Assembly (NCBI RefSeq): GCF_028290495.1
Contig: NZ_JAQGJT010000151.1
Location: 33,168 to 97,167, forward strand
Origin: Tardiphaga sp.
GTDB lineage: Bacteria > Pseudomonadota > Alphaproteobacteria > Rhizobiales > Xanthobacteraceae
Direction: 5' to 3'
DNA: 64,000 nucleotides
Both the position numbers and the translations under genes were made by a program. The notes under the pieces were generated by a model. It was not told where the DNA came from, ran no database searches, and saw nothing but the letters and a program-made list of their open reading frames with translations. Of this stretch, positions 28,389-37,911 are shown one piece after another (positions within the stretch are counted from its first letter, which is position 1; every line of letters begins with the position of its first letter).

Positions 28389-31300
28389 CTATCCGAGGCG
28401 TCCTGCGGAGTGCGCGAGCAGGGTGTAGACCAGCCCGGTTTCCGAGGTCAGGTGGCCGCGCAGCGCCGCCGGGCCGCGTTCGTCGCGGGCGACTTCGTCG
28501 AGCAGTCGTTCGAACTCGGTGATGTACCGGTCCACCGTCTGCTTGAACGGGCGGTCGGAACGATACTTGCGGCTGACTTCGTCGAAGGCTTTCTGGCCAG
28601 CCGGCGTGTAGAGCCGCTTGCTGAAGGCCTTGCGCTCACCGCGCTGGTAGCGATCCCACATCTCGGCAGCCAGCGTGCGGTCCATCAGCCGGCCGATGTC
28701 GAGCGACAGCGACTCCAGCGGATTGGCCGAGGCTGCGGGCTGCGGAGCGGGCGCGCGGCGCTGCGGTTCGCGGTCTTCCTCGTCCTGGTCGGCGCGGCCG
28801 AGCAGGTCCGACAGCCAGCCATCGCGGCCCTGGTCGGAACCGGCGGGGGCCACCGGCGGCGCTTCGGTGCGGCGCGGGCTGCCGATATCCGGCATCGGCA
28901 GGCTCGACGCGCTGCCGATCGGGGCGCGAGGGGCGGGACGCGGCGCCGACTCTTGGCGTGCAACCGGTTCGCTGCGCGCGCTCTGTTCGCTACGCGAGCT
29001 CTGTTCGCTGCGCGAGCTTGCCGTCGCCATCATGGGCTCTTCCTCACGCACCACGCTGGCGCGGTTGGTCGTGACCACGTCGACGCCGCGGCCGTGCCGG
29101 GCAACGATCCGGTTCAGCTCGGCCAATGCCTCGATCTGGTCGACGATCACCTTGCGCATCTGCGCAGTGCTCTCGGCGGCCTCCTGCGGCATCTCGAACA
29201 CGCCACGGCGCAATTCGCCGCGGGTGTTTTCCAGCTCGTTGTGCATCTCGGCAGCCATCGACTTCATGCTCGCCACCATCGAGGCGAACTTGTCGGCCGA
29301 CTGCTTGAACATCGCATCGGCTTCCTGGGTGCCCTGCTGGTAGATCTCGTTCATCGACTGCGAGGTCAGGCGACGCTCTTCCTCGGCGGCCGTGCGCACA
29401 GCCTCGAACTGGCGGGTGATCGCCGTCGAGCCGGCGCCAGCGGTTTCGGCGACGATGCGGGCGATGTCGCGGGCGCGTTCTTCGGCCGCGGCCAGCGAGT
29501 CGTCGAGCAGGCCCGTGAAGCGGGTCAGGCGCTCATCGAGATCGTTGGTGCGCGCGTCGATGGTGGTGACCAGCGATTCCAGTGCGGACTTGCGTTCGTT
29601 GACCGAGACCGTGGTGTTGCGGTTGCTCTGTTCGACCAGGGCCGAGGCATCAACCAGCGCGCGGCCGTGGCTTTCGAATTCAGTCGACAGCGAGCCGAGA
29701 TCTTCCAGCGCACGGGAGGTCTTGGTGGTGAACACCGTGAGCTGGTCTTCCAGCGTCTGCGTCGCCAGACCGTTGCGCGAGGTCACGTCGTTCATCGTCG
29801 ACACGAAGTCGGCGACGCGGGTGACGAGTGCGCGCTCCAGCGAGTTGAGGTTGTCGTGGGCGCCGGTGAGGACTTCCTGCAGCAGGATGTTGCCCTCGCG
29901 CAGCCGCTCGAACAGAGCGACGGTGTCGGTGCGCAGGATCTTGCTGGTTTCCTGCATCTCGGTGACGGCCGCGATCGAAACCTGTCGCGACTGCTCGATG
30001 GCCGAGCGCGAGCTGGCTTCGAGATCCTTCAGCGACTTGTTGACGGCGCCGGAGGCCAGTTCGCCGGCGGTGGTGATGCTGCGGGCGACATCCGAGGAGT
30101 TGGTGACCATCGTCTGGGCGAAGGTCTGGCCGCGGCTCTCGATCGCCTTGAGCGCATCGGCGGTGACGCGGTCGATATCGACGGTGAGCTGATTGGCCTT
30201 GGAGCCCAGCGCATCGACCAGCGAACCGCGCTTGGCATCGACCATCTGCGACAGACGATCGGTCTGCTGCTGCACATAGGTGACGATCTCGTCGGTCTTG
30301 CCGGTCATCGTGGTGCCGAAGCTGCCCGAGGCGGCGAACACCGAACGCTCGATCTCCGACGACGTCGTCTTGATCTTGGTGGTGATCTCGTTGGAGACCG
30401 CGACCAGCGAGGTCTGCGCGGCAAGCGCGCTGGCCTGGATGTTCTCGGTGGTGTTGGCGGTGACGGCCGTCAGCGAACGCTCCATATCGGCGGAGATCGC
30501 CTTCATCTGGCTGGCGCTGTCTGCTGACGACGAGGTCAGCGAGACCTGCACTTCGCGGGCGCTGCCGAGGATCGCTGCGGCGGCGTCGGCGCCCGCAGCC
30601 GTCAGGCTGCGTTCGACGTCGGTGGCCAGTGACTTGACCTGGCTGGTGGCATCCGCGGAAGCATTGACCAGCGTGGTCTGCGCTTCGCGGGCGCCAGCGA
30701 CGATGGACTCGGCGGTAGCGTTGCCGGCGGCGGTAAGGCTGCGTTCGACATCCGCGGTGAGGTTGCGGACGTGGTCGGCGGCTTCGGTCGAGACCGCGGC
30801 CAGAGTGGACTGCGCTTCACGGGCGCTGGCGATGATCGCGTCGGCGGTGGAGCTGCCGGCGCTGGTCAGGCTGCGCTCGACATCGGCTGCGAGATTGCGG
30901 ACGTGGGTGGAGGCTTCCGACGAGGCGTCGATCAGCGACGACTGCACGTTGCGGCTGCTGGCCAGGATCGACTCCGCGGTGGCGGTGCCGGCGGCGATCA
31001 GCGTGCGTTCGACATCCGCGGCAAGGCTGCGGATCTGCTGCGAGGCGTCGTTGGAGGCCGAGACCAGCGTGCTCTGCGCGGCGCGGGCGCCGGCGAGAAC
31101 GGAGTCGGCGGTCGCCGAACCGGCGGCGGTGAGCGTGCGCTCGACGTCGGCCGACAGCGACTGGATCTGGTTGGCGACCTCGGTCGAGGTGGCCAGCAGG
31201 GTCGACTGGGCTTCGCGGGCGCCGGTCGTGAAGGAGGCTGCGGTGTTGGTACCGGCCAGGGTGAGCGTGCGCTCGAGGTTGGCGGACAGCGATTCGATCT

Positions 31301-34076
31301 GGCCGGCGACTGCGGTGGAAGTGGCCACCAGCGTCGACTGCGCGTCGTGTGCCCCACCGAGCATCGAGGCCGCGGTGGCGGCGCCGGCAGCGATGAGGGT
31401 GCGTTCGACATCGGCCGACAGCGACTTGATCTGCAGCGATGCCTCGGTGGAGGAGTCGATCAGCGTGGTCTGGGCTTCGCGGGCGCTCGACAGGATCGAA
31501 CTGGCGGCGTTGGCGCCGACCGCGGTCAACGTGGCCTCGACTTCGCTCGCGGTTTGCTTGAGCTGGCCGCCGACATCGCCGGAGATGGAGAGCAGCGATT
31601 CCTGCGCGGCACGGGTGCCGGCCTGAATGGTCTCGCTGGTCGAGACGACGAGATGCGTGAGCGAGCGTTCGGCGTCCTCGACGTGGCTCTTGATGCCGGA
31701 CGAGAGTTCTTCGGCACGCGCCATCAGCGAATCGCTGGCGCTGCGGCCGGACGTCTCGATGCGGCCGGCGACGGCCTCGATGCGCGAGCCGAGCAGGTCC
31801 TCGAACTGGCCGACGCGGGTGTCGATCTCGCCGGCGACGACGCTGACCCGGGTCTCGAAGCCCTGATGGATGGACTGGAAGCGCGCGGTGATGCTGTCGG
31901 TCAGGTAGTTGCTGCGGTGGTCGATCGCTTCGGTCACATCGCCGATGCGGCGGTCGATCGCGTCGATGGCCTGCGTGGTGCCTTCGGTCAGCGTCGTGGT
32001 GAAGTAGCTGAGGCGGTCGTCGATCGCGTGGATCGCCTGCACGGCGCCTTCGGTCAGCGACGACGTCAGGTGGGTGAGGCGGGCGTCGACCGTGCTGACG
32101 GCCAGGTTGGCGCCGTCGGTCAGGGTGGACGCGAGATGGGTGAGACGGGCATCGACCGAATTGACGGCCTGGACCGCGCCGTCCGACAGCGACACCGAGA
32201 GGTTCTCGAGCCGGTCTTCAATGGTTGCGGTGACCGACTGCGCGCGGGCGTCGAAGGCCTGTTCGAGGTTCTTGAGGCGACCATCGACGCTCTCGTCGAA
32301 CGTCTTGATCTTGTCGTCGAGCGACGTGTCGAGCGTGGAGACGCGCGAGCCGAACGTGGTTTCGAATTCGACCAGGCGCGCATCCAGCGAGGCGCTGATG
32401 GCGCCGCTGTTGGAGGTCACGCGGGTGTCGAAGGTGTCGACATAGCTCTTCAGCGTATCGTTGATGTCCTGGGTACGCTGGCCGAGGCGATCGACGACTT
32501 CGCCGCCGAAGGTCTTCACGGTGCGGTCGAATTCCGAGATGTGGCGGGTGATCAGCGCGCCGAGCGTACCGCTGTCGCGCGAAAACTTCTCGGCGAGTTC
32601 CGAGCCCTGGTCGCGGACCAGTTCGTCGAAGGAGTTCATCTGCAGCGCGAGCGTGTCGTGCGCGGTTTCGGTCTGGCTGGCGACCCTGGCGACCAGCGCG
32701 TTGACGGTGACGTCGAGCGCTTCGGAGGCCTTGTCGCCGCTGTTAAGGATGCGGGTGGCCAAGCGATTGCCGGCGTCGTCGATCTTGCTGACCAGATCGC
32801 TGCTGCGCAGTTCCAGTTCGAGCAGCAGGGAGTCGCTGGAATTCTTCAGGGAGTCGTGGACCTGCTCGGTGCGATCCGAAACGCGATCGACGATGCCCGC
32901 GGAACGCGCCTCGAAATCGTTGGTGATGCGGTCGATGCGGTCGTTCAGCATCTCGTGGACGCGGTCGGCGAGATCGACGAATTCGTCGTGGACATGGCCG
33001 GTCTTGAAATTCAGGCTGGTGGTCAGGCGTTCGCTGGCATCGAGCACCGCACGGGTGGTTTCCGCGCTGGCTTCTTCGAGCCGGTCGAGCAGGTCACCGC
33101 CGCGTTCGCCGAGCGCCAGGATCATGTTGTCGCCGGCATTGCTGAGCGCATTGGTGATGTGGGAGCCGCGCTCTTCGAGAGCGCCGGTGATCGACTTGGC
33201 GACTTCATCGACGCGCGAGGCGATCGCATCTGAAATCAGTGCGATGTCGTGGCGCAGATCGATCTGCACGCCGGAGATGGCGCTGCGGACCTGCTCGGCC
33301 TGGCCGACCAGATTGTCGCGTTGATGCGCGATGTCCTGCAGCAGCGCGCGGATGCGGACTTCGTTGTCGGAGTAGGCGCGTTCCAGTGCGGAGACTTCGT
33401 TGGTGACGAGGGCCTCGAGTTCGCCGGCGCGTGCGATCGCGCGCTCGACGCCATCGCCCATCGCCGCGACTTCGCGGCGGATCGCCTGACCGACGGTGAC
33501 CATCGAATCGCTGGCCGCGCCCTCGGGCTCGGAAAAGCGGATCGCGACCTGCGCCATCGACTGCGCGATCATGCGCAGTTCCTGGCCGCGCCAGGCGAGG
33601 CTGGCGAGGAAGTAGAACAACAGCACGGGTGCAAAGAACAACACGGCGAGGCCGGCCAGCGCCAGCGTGCCGCCCGAGCCCTGGCCGATGAAGGCCTGCA
33701 GCGACGGCAGGAACGCGATGGTGAGCAAACCGGCGCCGACAATCCAGACACCGGCGAACAGGGTGGCGAGCGTGTAAACGTTGCGGGCGGGGCGGCCCTT
33801 CTGGATTGCTTGCAGGATCTGGCCGATGGTTTCGCGGTCGTCATTGGCCGGGCGGCGCGAGAAGCGCGCTTCGTCGGGCGTGTCGAAACTCGGACGGTCG
33901 GTGATGCGCGCCTCGAAGGCGCTTTCGTCATAGGCCGTGCTGGAAACCGTATTGTCGTGGCGAACAGCGGATGGATCGCGATCGGTCATCGGTGCATCGC
34001 TGATGTTCAGTGCTTCCTGAATGGCAGACAGCGCAACTTCCGTCGGATCCTTGGCCTTCTTTGTAATGTTTGCCAT
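28389..34076 (-). CDS. Very large (1895 aa) membrane-anchored coiled-coil protein with 44-aa and 22-aa repeats
   Basis: Single long ORF; two N-terminal hydrophobic segments (TLFAGVWIVGAGLLTIAFL, LALAGLAVLFFAPVLLFYFLASL); long helical repeat region; C-terminal S/R/E/P-rich linker and small helical domain. Confidence 0.9.
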   Translation of the reverse strand: MANITKKAKDPTEVALSAIQEALNISDAPMTDRDPSAVRHDNTVSSTAYDESAFEARITDRPSFDTPDEARFSRRPANDDRETIGQILQAIQKGRPARNVYTLATLFAGVWIVGAGLLTIAFLPSLQAFIGQGSGGTLALAGLAVLFFAPVLLFYFLASLAWRGQELRMIAQSMAQVAIRFSEPEGAASDSMVTVGQAIRREVAAMGDGVERAIARAGELEALVTNEVSALERAYSDNEVRIRALLQDIAHQRDNLVGQAEQVRSAISGVQIDLRHDIALISDAIASRVDEVAKSITGALEERGSHITNALSNAGDNMILALGERGGDLLDRLEEASAETTRAVLDASERLTTSLNFKTGHVHDEFVDLADRVHEMLNDRIDRITNDFEARSAGIVDRVSDRTEQVHDSLKNSSDSLLLELELRSSDLVSKIDDAGNRLATRILNSGDKASEALDVTVNALVARVASQTETAHDTLALQMNSFDELVRDQGSELAEKFSRDSGTLGALITRHISEFDRTVKTFGGEVVDRLGQRTQDINDTLKSYVDTFDTRVTSNSGAISASLDARLVEFETTFGSRVSTLDTSLDDKIKTFDESVDGRLKNLEQAFDARAQSVTATIEDRLENLSVSLSDGAVQAVNSVDARLTHLASTLTDGANLAVSTVDARLTHLTSSLTEGAVQAIHAIDDRLSYFTTTLTEGTTQAIDAIDRRIGDVTEAIDHRSNYLTDSITARFQSIHQGFETRVSVVAGEIDTRVGQFEDLLGSRIEAVAGRIETSGRSASDSLMARAEELSSGIKSHVEDAERSLTHLVVSTSETIQAGTRAAQESLLSISGDVGGQLKQTASEVEATLTAVGANAASSILSSAREAQTTLIDSSTEASLQIKSLSADVERTLIAAGAATAASMLGGAHDAQSTLVATSTAVAGQIESLSANLERTLTLAGTNTAASFTTGAREAQSTLLATSTEVANQIQSLSADVERTLTAAGSATADSVLAGARAAQSTLVSASNDASQQIRSLAADVERTLIAAGTATAESILASSRNVQSSLIDASSEASTHVRNLAADVERSLTSAGSSTADAIIASAREAQSTLAAVSTEAADHVRNLTADVERSLTAAGNATAESIVAGAREAQTTLVNASADATSQVKSLATDVERSLTAAGADAAAAILGSAREVQVSLTSSSADSASQMKAISADMERSLTAVTANTTENIQASALAAQTSLVAVSNEITTKIKTTSSEIERSVFAASGSFGTTMTGKTDEIVTYVQQQTDRLSQMVDAKRGSLVDALGSKANQLTVDIDRVTADALKAIESRGQTFAQTMVTNSSDVARSITTAGELASGAVNKSLKDLEASSRSAIEQSRQVSIAAVTEMQETSKILRTDTVALFERLREGNILLQEVLTGAHDNLNSLERALVTRVADFVSTMNDVTSRNGLATQTLEDQLTVFTTKTSRALEDLGSLSTEFESHGRALVDASALVEQSNRNTTVSVNERKSALESLVTTIDARTNDLDERLTRFTGLLDDSLAAAEERARDIARIVAETAGAGSTAITRQFEAVRTAAEEERRLTSQSMNEIYQQGTQEADAMFKQSADKFASMVASMKSMAAEMHNELENTRGELRRGVFEMPQEAAESTAQMRKVIVDQIEALAELNRIVARHGRGVDVVTTNRASVVREEEPMMATASSRSEQSSRSEQSARSEPVARQESAPRPAPRAPIGSASSLPMPDIGSPRRTEAPPVAPAGSDQGRDGWLSDLLGRADQDEEDREPQRRAPAPQPAASANPLESLSLDIGRLMDRTLAAEMWDRYQRGERKAFSKRLYTPAGQKAFDEVSRKYRSDRPFKQTVDRYITEFERLLDEVARDERGPAALRGHLTSETGLVYTLLAHSAGRLG
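30350..31560 (-). repeat. Tandem 132-bp (44-aa) coding repeats within the coiled-coil gene
   Basis: About nine units of L(S/A)ADVER(T/S)L-AAG-ATA-SI-A-AREAQSTL---S-EA--Q(I/V)(R/K)S, 44 residues each by count. Confidence 0.88.
31900..32250 (-). repeat. Tandem 66-bp (22-aa) coding repeats within the coiled-coil gene
   Basis: IEDRLENLSVSLSDGAVQAVNS / VDARLTHLASTLTDGANLAVST / VDARLTHLTSSLTEGAVQAIHA / IDDRLSYFTTTLTEGTTQAIDA. Confidence 0.85.
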
Positions 34077-34252
34077 GTTCTGTCCCACGCCCCTTGTTTA
34101 CGCATCCGGAAACACCGCCCGATCACTCGCTACACAAGGGAACTTGCCCTGGTGTACCCCGCGAGAATCGTTACGAACTGCCGGTCGCTCGGCTTGTCCG
34201 CTACTTCCGCAAACATCCTATTGGCTTGGTCGCGCGAATGAAATGGATTCGG

Positions 34253-34278
34253 TTAAGACATTCTTAATCATCGTTAAC
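34253..34278. promoter_or_regulatory. Candidate CtrA-binding site(s)
   Basis: TTAA-GACATTC-TTAA (TTAA-N7-TTAA) overlapping TTAA-N6-TTAAC; lies between divergent coiled-coil and Hpt genes. Confidence 0.6.
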
Positions 34279-34465
34279 AGCGCAGGCCGGTAACACCTTG
34301 CTGCTACTTAAATAACCGGGGTTCTTCGTTCAACCGTGGCGAAACTTCGTCAAAAACACGTCGAACCGACGTCATGTACGCGAAACGTTCCGTTAACCAA
34401 TTCTGTGGTTGGCTGCCGAAAATCGCCGCCGGATCGCCCGGCGGACGGTCATCTGGGTCATCATC

Positions 34466-34834
34466 ATGGCGTTGCACATCGAACAGGTTCAATGGATGCC
34501 GTCGCCGCCGCTCGCTCCCGATGATGGTCCGATCGACCGTGCGCATCTGCATCGCATGACGCTCGGCGATGCCGCGCTGGAGCGCGAGGTACTGGCGATG
34601 TTCGCGGCGCAAGCCGTCGGTCTGCTGGATGAACTGTCCAGCCTCCCATCCAATGTCGCCGCCCTGACGCACAAGCTGAAGGGCTCGGCGCAAGGTGTCG
34701 GCGCGTTCCGTGTCGCGGAAGCCGCCGAATGGCTTGAAACCGCAGGAAGCGATGCCGGGCAGGCCCTGATGGCGCTGAACGACGCGGTGGCCGAGGCGCG
34801 CTCGGCGATTGACGGTATTCTCAGGCGCTCCTGA
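34466..34834 (+). CDS. Hpt domain-containing protein
   Basis: 122 aa helical; LTHKLKGSAQGVGAFRVAEAAEWLE phosphotransfer-histidine motif. Confidence 0.88.
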   Translation: MALHIEQVQWMPSPPLAPDDGPIDRAHLHRMTLGDAALEREVLAMFAAQAVGLLDELSSLPSNVAALTHKLKGSAQGVGAFRVAEAAEWLETAGSDAGQALMALNDAVAEARSAIDGILRRS

Positions 34835-34933
34835 ACGCCGCGCTTCGCCCAGCTTTTCGCGCCGGCCCGCTGGCGCGATCCGGATCGAGCCGTTATAGGA
34901 CACCGGTATCTTCCTTCCGGCAGCGCGAGCATC

Positions 34934-35254
34934 ATGGCCAAGATAAACTTTGTCGATCATTCCGGTGAAACCCGCACCATCGAAGCCGAAACCGGCTCGA
35001 CCGTGATGGAAGTGGCGATCCGCAATTCGATTCCGGGCATTGAAGCCGAATGCGGCGGCGCCTGCGCTTGCGCGACCTGCCATGTCTATGTCGATGAAGC
35101 CTGGCGCGAGAAGGTCGGCGCGCCGACCCCGATGGAAGAGGACATGCTGGACTTCGGCTACGACATCAAGCCGAACTCGCGGCTGTCGTGCCAGATCAAG
35201 ATCACCGATGCGCTCGATGGCCTCGTGATCATGACGCCGGAGCGTCAGGCCTAA
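34934..35254 (+). CDS. [2Fe-2S] ferredoxin (adrenodoxin/FdxB-type)
   Basis: [14 protein letters not shown] Cys motif, SRLSCQIKI. Confidence 0.93.
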   Translation: MAKINFVDHSGETRTIEAETGSTVMEVAIRNSIPGIEAECGGACACATCHVYVDEAWREKVGAPTPMEEDMLDFGYDIKPNSRLSCQIKITDALDGLVIMTPERQA

Positions 35255-36354
35255 CGCGCGACGGGCTTCGGCGCGAGCCGGTCGTCGGTCGCGTAGATCG
35301 AACAATTCCCCGAATATTTGCCGCAGGCGGCCAACGCCTCGGCTTCCGCCTCTGCCGGGCTGCGCATTCCGGTGCGGAACGCAAACGCGCCCTTCGGCGA
35401 TACCGCGAAGGCCTTGTGCGGACCGCTGCGCAGATAGGTCGCAAAGTTGGCGCGGCCATTGTCGCTGAGATGTGCCGGTGGCGTCAGATTGACGACGGGC
35501 AGGGAGATCAGGTCGCGGGTGCCGAGATTCTGTTCACGCAGAAAACGATCGACCATCGGCGTCCATATTCCAATTCCGGTTGCCGAAAACAGGAAATGCC
35601 CGTCGCTGCCAAAGGCCGGCGCATCGATGAATTGCGCGCGGCCACCTGAGGCTGTGAAGGCGCCGTGCAGCCGGTGAGCGAGGTCGGGGCCGAAGAACTT
35701 GTCGTTCGCCGCATAAATCCACAGCATCGGCGCGCGCGCCGTCCGGCCGTAGCTGGCGAAGGCCTCGACCAGCGCCGCTTCGCTGCAGACGTCGTTGTCG
35801 GCGCGCGAGCCGCGGCCGCCGGCAAAGTTGATCACCGCGGCCAGACCCTGCGGCGGATCGGCGGCGAGCGCCACGCTGGCGAATCCACCGGCGGAGACGC
35901 CGACCGCGATCATGCCCTGTGTCGTGACATCGGCGCGCTGCCCCATCGCAGCGATCGCCGCCCGCAGATCCGTCGCGGACGCCTTGCCGGCGATCATGTA
36001 GTTGCGGCGGTCGCACGGGCCGCTGTTCTCGGCGTAGGTGCCGTCGGACTGGCCGTAGCCGCGCCGCATCACCACCAGCGCGGCAAAGCCGCGGCGGGCG
36101 AATTCGGCGGCCTGCGAATAACTGCGGGAGGGCGTCATGCCGGCGCGGTCGGCGACGTCGCGCGGCGCGCCGTGGCTGATCAGCGCCAGCGGATAGCGTC
36201 CGCTGCCGGATGGCCGCAACAGCATCGCTTCAAGGCCGCGCGGGCCTGCGGCGGCCATCGGAATCCGCAGGTCCTCGCGGTGCAGTTCATCGGCCCGCAC
36301 GGCCTGTATCGCCCCGCAGAGGATCGCGCAGGCGAGCAGCGCGCGGCTGATCAT
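35251..36354 (-). CDS. Secreted alpha/beta hydrolase (dienelactone-hydrolase-like)
   Basis: [21 protein letters not shown] signal; [23 protein letters not shown] nucleophile elbow (GVSAGG). Confidence 0.82.
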   Translation of the reverse strand: MISRALLACAILCGAIQAVRADELHREDLRIPMAAAGPRGLEAMLLRPSGSGRYPLALISHGAPRDVADRAGMTPSRSYSQAAEFARRGFAALVVMRRGYGQSDGTYAENSGPCDRRNYMIAGKASATDLRAAIAAMGQRADVTTQGMIAVGVSAGGFASVALAADPPQGLAAVINFAGGRGSRADNDVCSEAALVEAFASYGRTARAPMLWIYAANDKFFGPDLAHRLHGAFTASGGRAQFIDAPAFGSDGHFLFSATGIGIWTPMVDRFLREQNLGTRDLISLPVVNLTPPAHLSDNGRANFATYLRSGPHKAFAVSPKGAFAFRTGMRSPAEAEAEALAACGKYSGNCSIYATDDRLAPKPVAR

Positions 36355-36803
36355 GGCGCCATCGTCTCGCGCAGCATCCAGGGCTGGAACCGCGCGATTA
36401 CTTCGTCGGAAATGGCCGTCGGCGCGCGGCTTTCGAGGCCGACCATCACGGTAGTCGAGGTTGCCGAAGCCACGCATTTGCCTTCCGAGAACACCACCTG
36501 CGAGAACGTCGCCGAGGTGCGGCCGAGTTTGCTGACGCCGAGGCCGAGTTCGATCGTACCGGGCCAGTGCAGTTCGGCGCGATAATGGATATCGAGGCGG
36601 ACCAGCACCCAGCTCAGCCCCGTCGGCATCAGGCCGTTGCGCAAGTCCTTCACCAGCATCACCCGGCTGGTCTCGAAATAGCTGGCATAGACCGCATTGT
36701 TGACGTGCTGATTCGGATCGAGATCGGCGAAGCGCACATTGTCGGTGAGGCGGTAGGGATAGTTCTCAAGCAAGGGCTGCGGCGAGCGGGCGGGTGCGTT
36801 CAC
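36351..36803 (-). CDS. Acyl-CoA thioesterase (4HBT hotdog fold)
   Basis: [30 protein letters not shown] overlap with downstream gene. Confidence 0.9.
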   Translation of the reverse strand: MNAPARSPQPLLENYPYRLTDNVRFADLDPNQHVNNAVYASYFETSRVMLVKDLRNGLMPTGLSWVLVRLDIHYRAELHWPGTIELGLGVSKLGRTSATFSQVVFSEGKCVASATSTTVMVGLESRAPTAISDEVIARFQPWMLRETMAP

Positions 36804-37009
36804 GAATGGGTCTCCGGGTTTACCGACCGTACCGCGCGATTGCGCGAGATGCCATGCGGCTCGTCACCGTGTTGTGGCAAATGTGGCAGCTGTCACAATC
36901 GGAAATCTGCGGCAATCTTGCAAAAGCCACTAAAGCTCGGCACGCTGCAACAAGCGTGGATGATGGATGCAACCGCATGAATGTGATTGCGCTTTTCCAG
37001 GGGACGACG

Positions 37010-37612
37010 ATGGTACGGGCTCATTCCAGACTGGCGATCACGGTGGCTTCGGGTCTCGCCGTTCTGGCGGCACTCTCCAGTCCGCTGAAAGCGGCCGAGC
37101 CGAGCGCGGCCGGGCTCTGGCAGAAGGTCGAAAAGGGCAAGCCTGTGGTCTGGGTCCTGATGCTGGACCGCGGCGGCGTATTTGAAGGCGCCATCGCCAA
37201 GACCTTCCCCAGTCCGGACGAGCCGGCCAACGACACCTGCGCCAAATGCGTCGATGACCGCAAGAACGCGCCGGTGCTCGGTATCTCCTTCATCCGCGAC
37301 ATGAAGCAGGACGGCCTGAAATACGAGAACGGCAACATTCTCGATCCGCGTGACGGCAAGATCTACAAGGCCAAGATGAGCGTCAGCGAGGACGGCCAGG
37401 AACTCACCGTGCGCGGTTACTGGGGGATTGCGCTGCTCGGCAAGAACGAGGTCTGGTACCGGCTGCCCGACACCATGACCGCGCAGCTCGATCCCGCCGT
37501 GATCACCAAATACCTGCCGGCCCAGGCCGCCGCGATGAAACCGGTCGCGCCTGCGAAGCCGACGGTCGCCGTGGCGAAGAAGAACACCGCGCCCGGTCCT
37601 GTTCCGCACTAA
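37010..37612 (+). CDS. DUF2147-like secreted protein
   Basis: Signal peptide; AAGLWQ...[15 protein letters not shown]...CAKC...[36 protein letters not shown]. Confidence 0.85.
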   Translation: MVRAHSRLAITVASGLAVLAALSSPLKAAEPSAAGLWQKVEKGKPVVWVLMLDRGGVFEGAIAKTFPSPDEPANDTCAKCVDDRKNAPVLGISFIRDMKQDGLKYENGNILDPRDGKIYKAKMSVSEDGQELTVRGYWGIALLGKNEVWYRLPDTMTAQLDPAVITKYLPAQAAAMKPVAPAKPTVAVAKKNTAPGPVPH

Positions 37613-37629
37613 GTTCGTAGCCATCGTTG

Positions 37630-37689
37630 AAACGCCGCTGTCCTTTCTTTCTCCCAAGTACAGATGAGGGAGAAAGGACAGCGGCGTTT
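37630..37689. repeat. Long hairpin downstream of DUF2147 gene
   Basis: AAACGCCGCTGTCCTTTC[TTTC]TCCC...GGGAGAAAGGACAGCGGCGTTT: 22-bp complementary arms with one 4-nt bulge. Confidence 0.85.
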
Positions 37690-37742
37690 GCCGTTCGCTA
37701 CAGCATCTTCGTTTTGAGATGGGCCATTCTCTCCGCAAGAAT

Positions 37743-37878
37743 TCCTCATCCTGAAGAGAGGTCGTCTTCGACCGCGTCTCCAGCGAATGGCAACGCCATT
37801 CGCTGGAGACGCGCGACAAACGCTTCATGGTTCGAGACGCGCGCCAAATGGTGCGCTCCTCACCATGAGGACGGCGAG
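37743..37878. repeat. Palindromic intergenic element containing a perfect 19-bp stem
   Basis: CGCGTCTCCAGCGAATGGC-AAC-GCCATTCGCTGGAGACGCG (37773-37813) nested inside CCTCATCCTGAAG...CTCCTCACCATGAGG. Confidence 0.78.
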
Positions 37879-37911
37879 TAGGCTAAATCCAAAAACCTCT
37901 AAACCGTGAAT

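Noticed and set aside
28410-30527. 705-aa plus-strand ORF
   Set aside because: Antisense shadow of the same large gene
30350-31560. Regularly spaced repeats considered as a CRISPR array
   Set aside because: 132-bp units are in-frame coding repeats without short identical direct repeats plus unique spacers; no cas genes present
30771-33233. 820-aa plus-strand ORF
   Set aside because: Antisense to the repetitive coiled-coil gene; Gly/Arg/Asp/Val-rich shadow translation of high-GC repeats with no independent start or family signal
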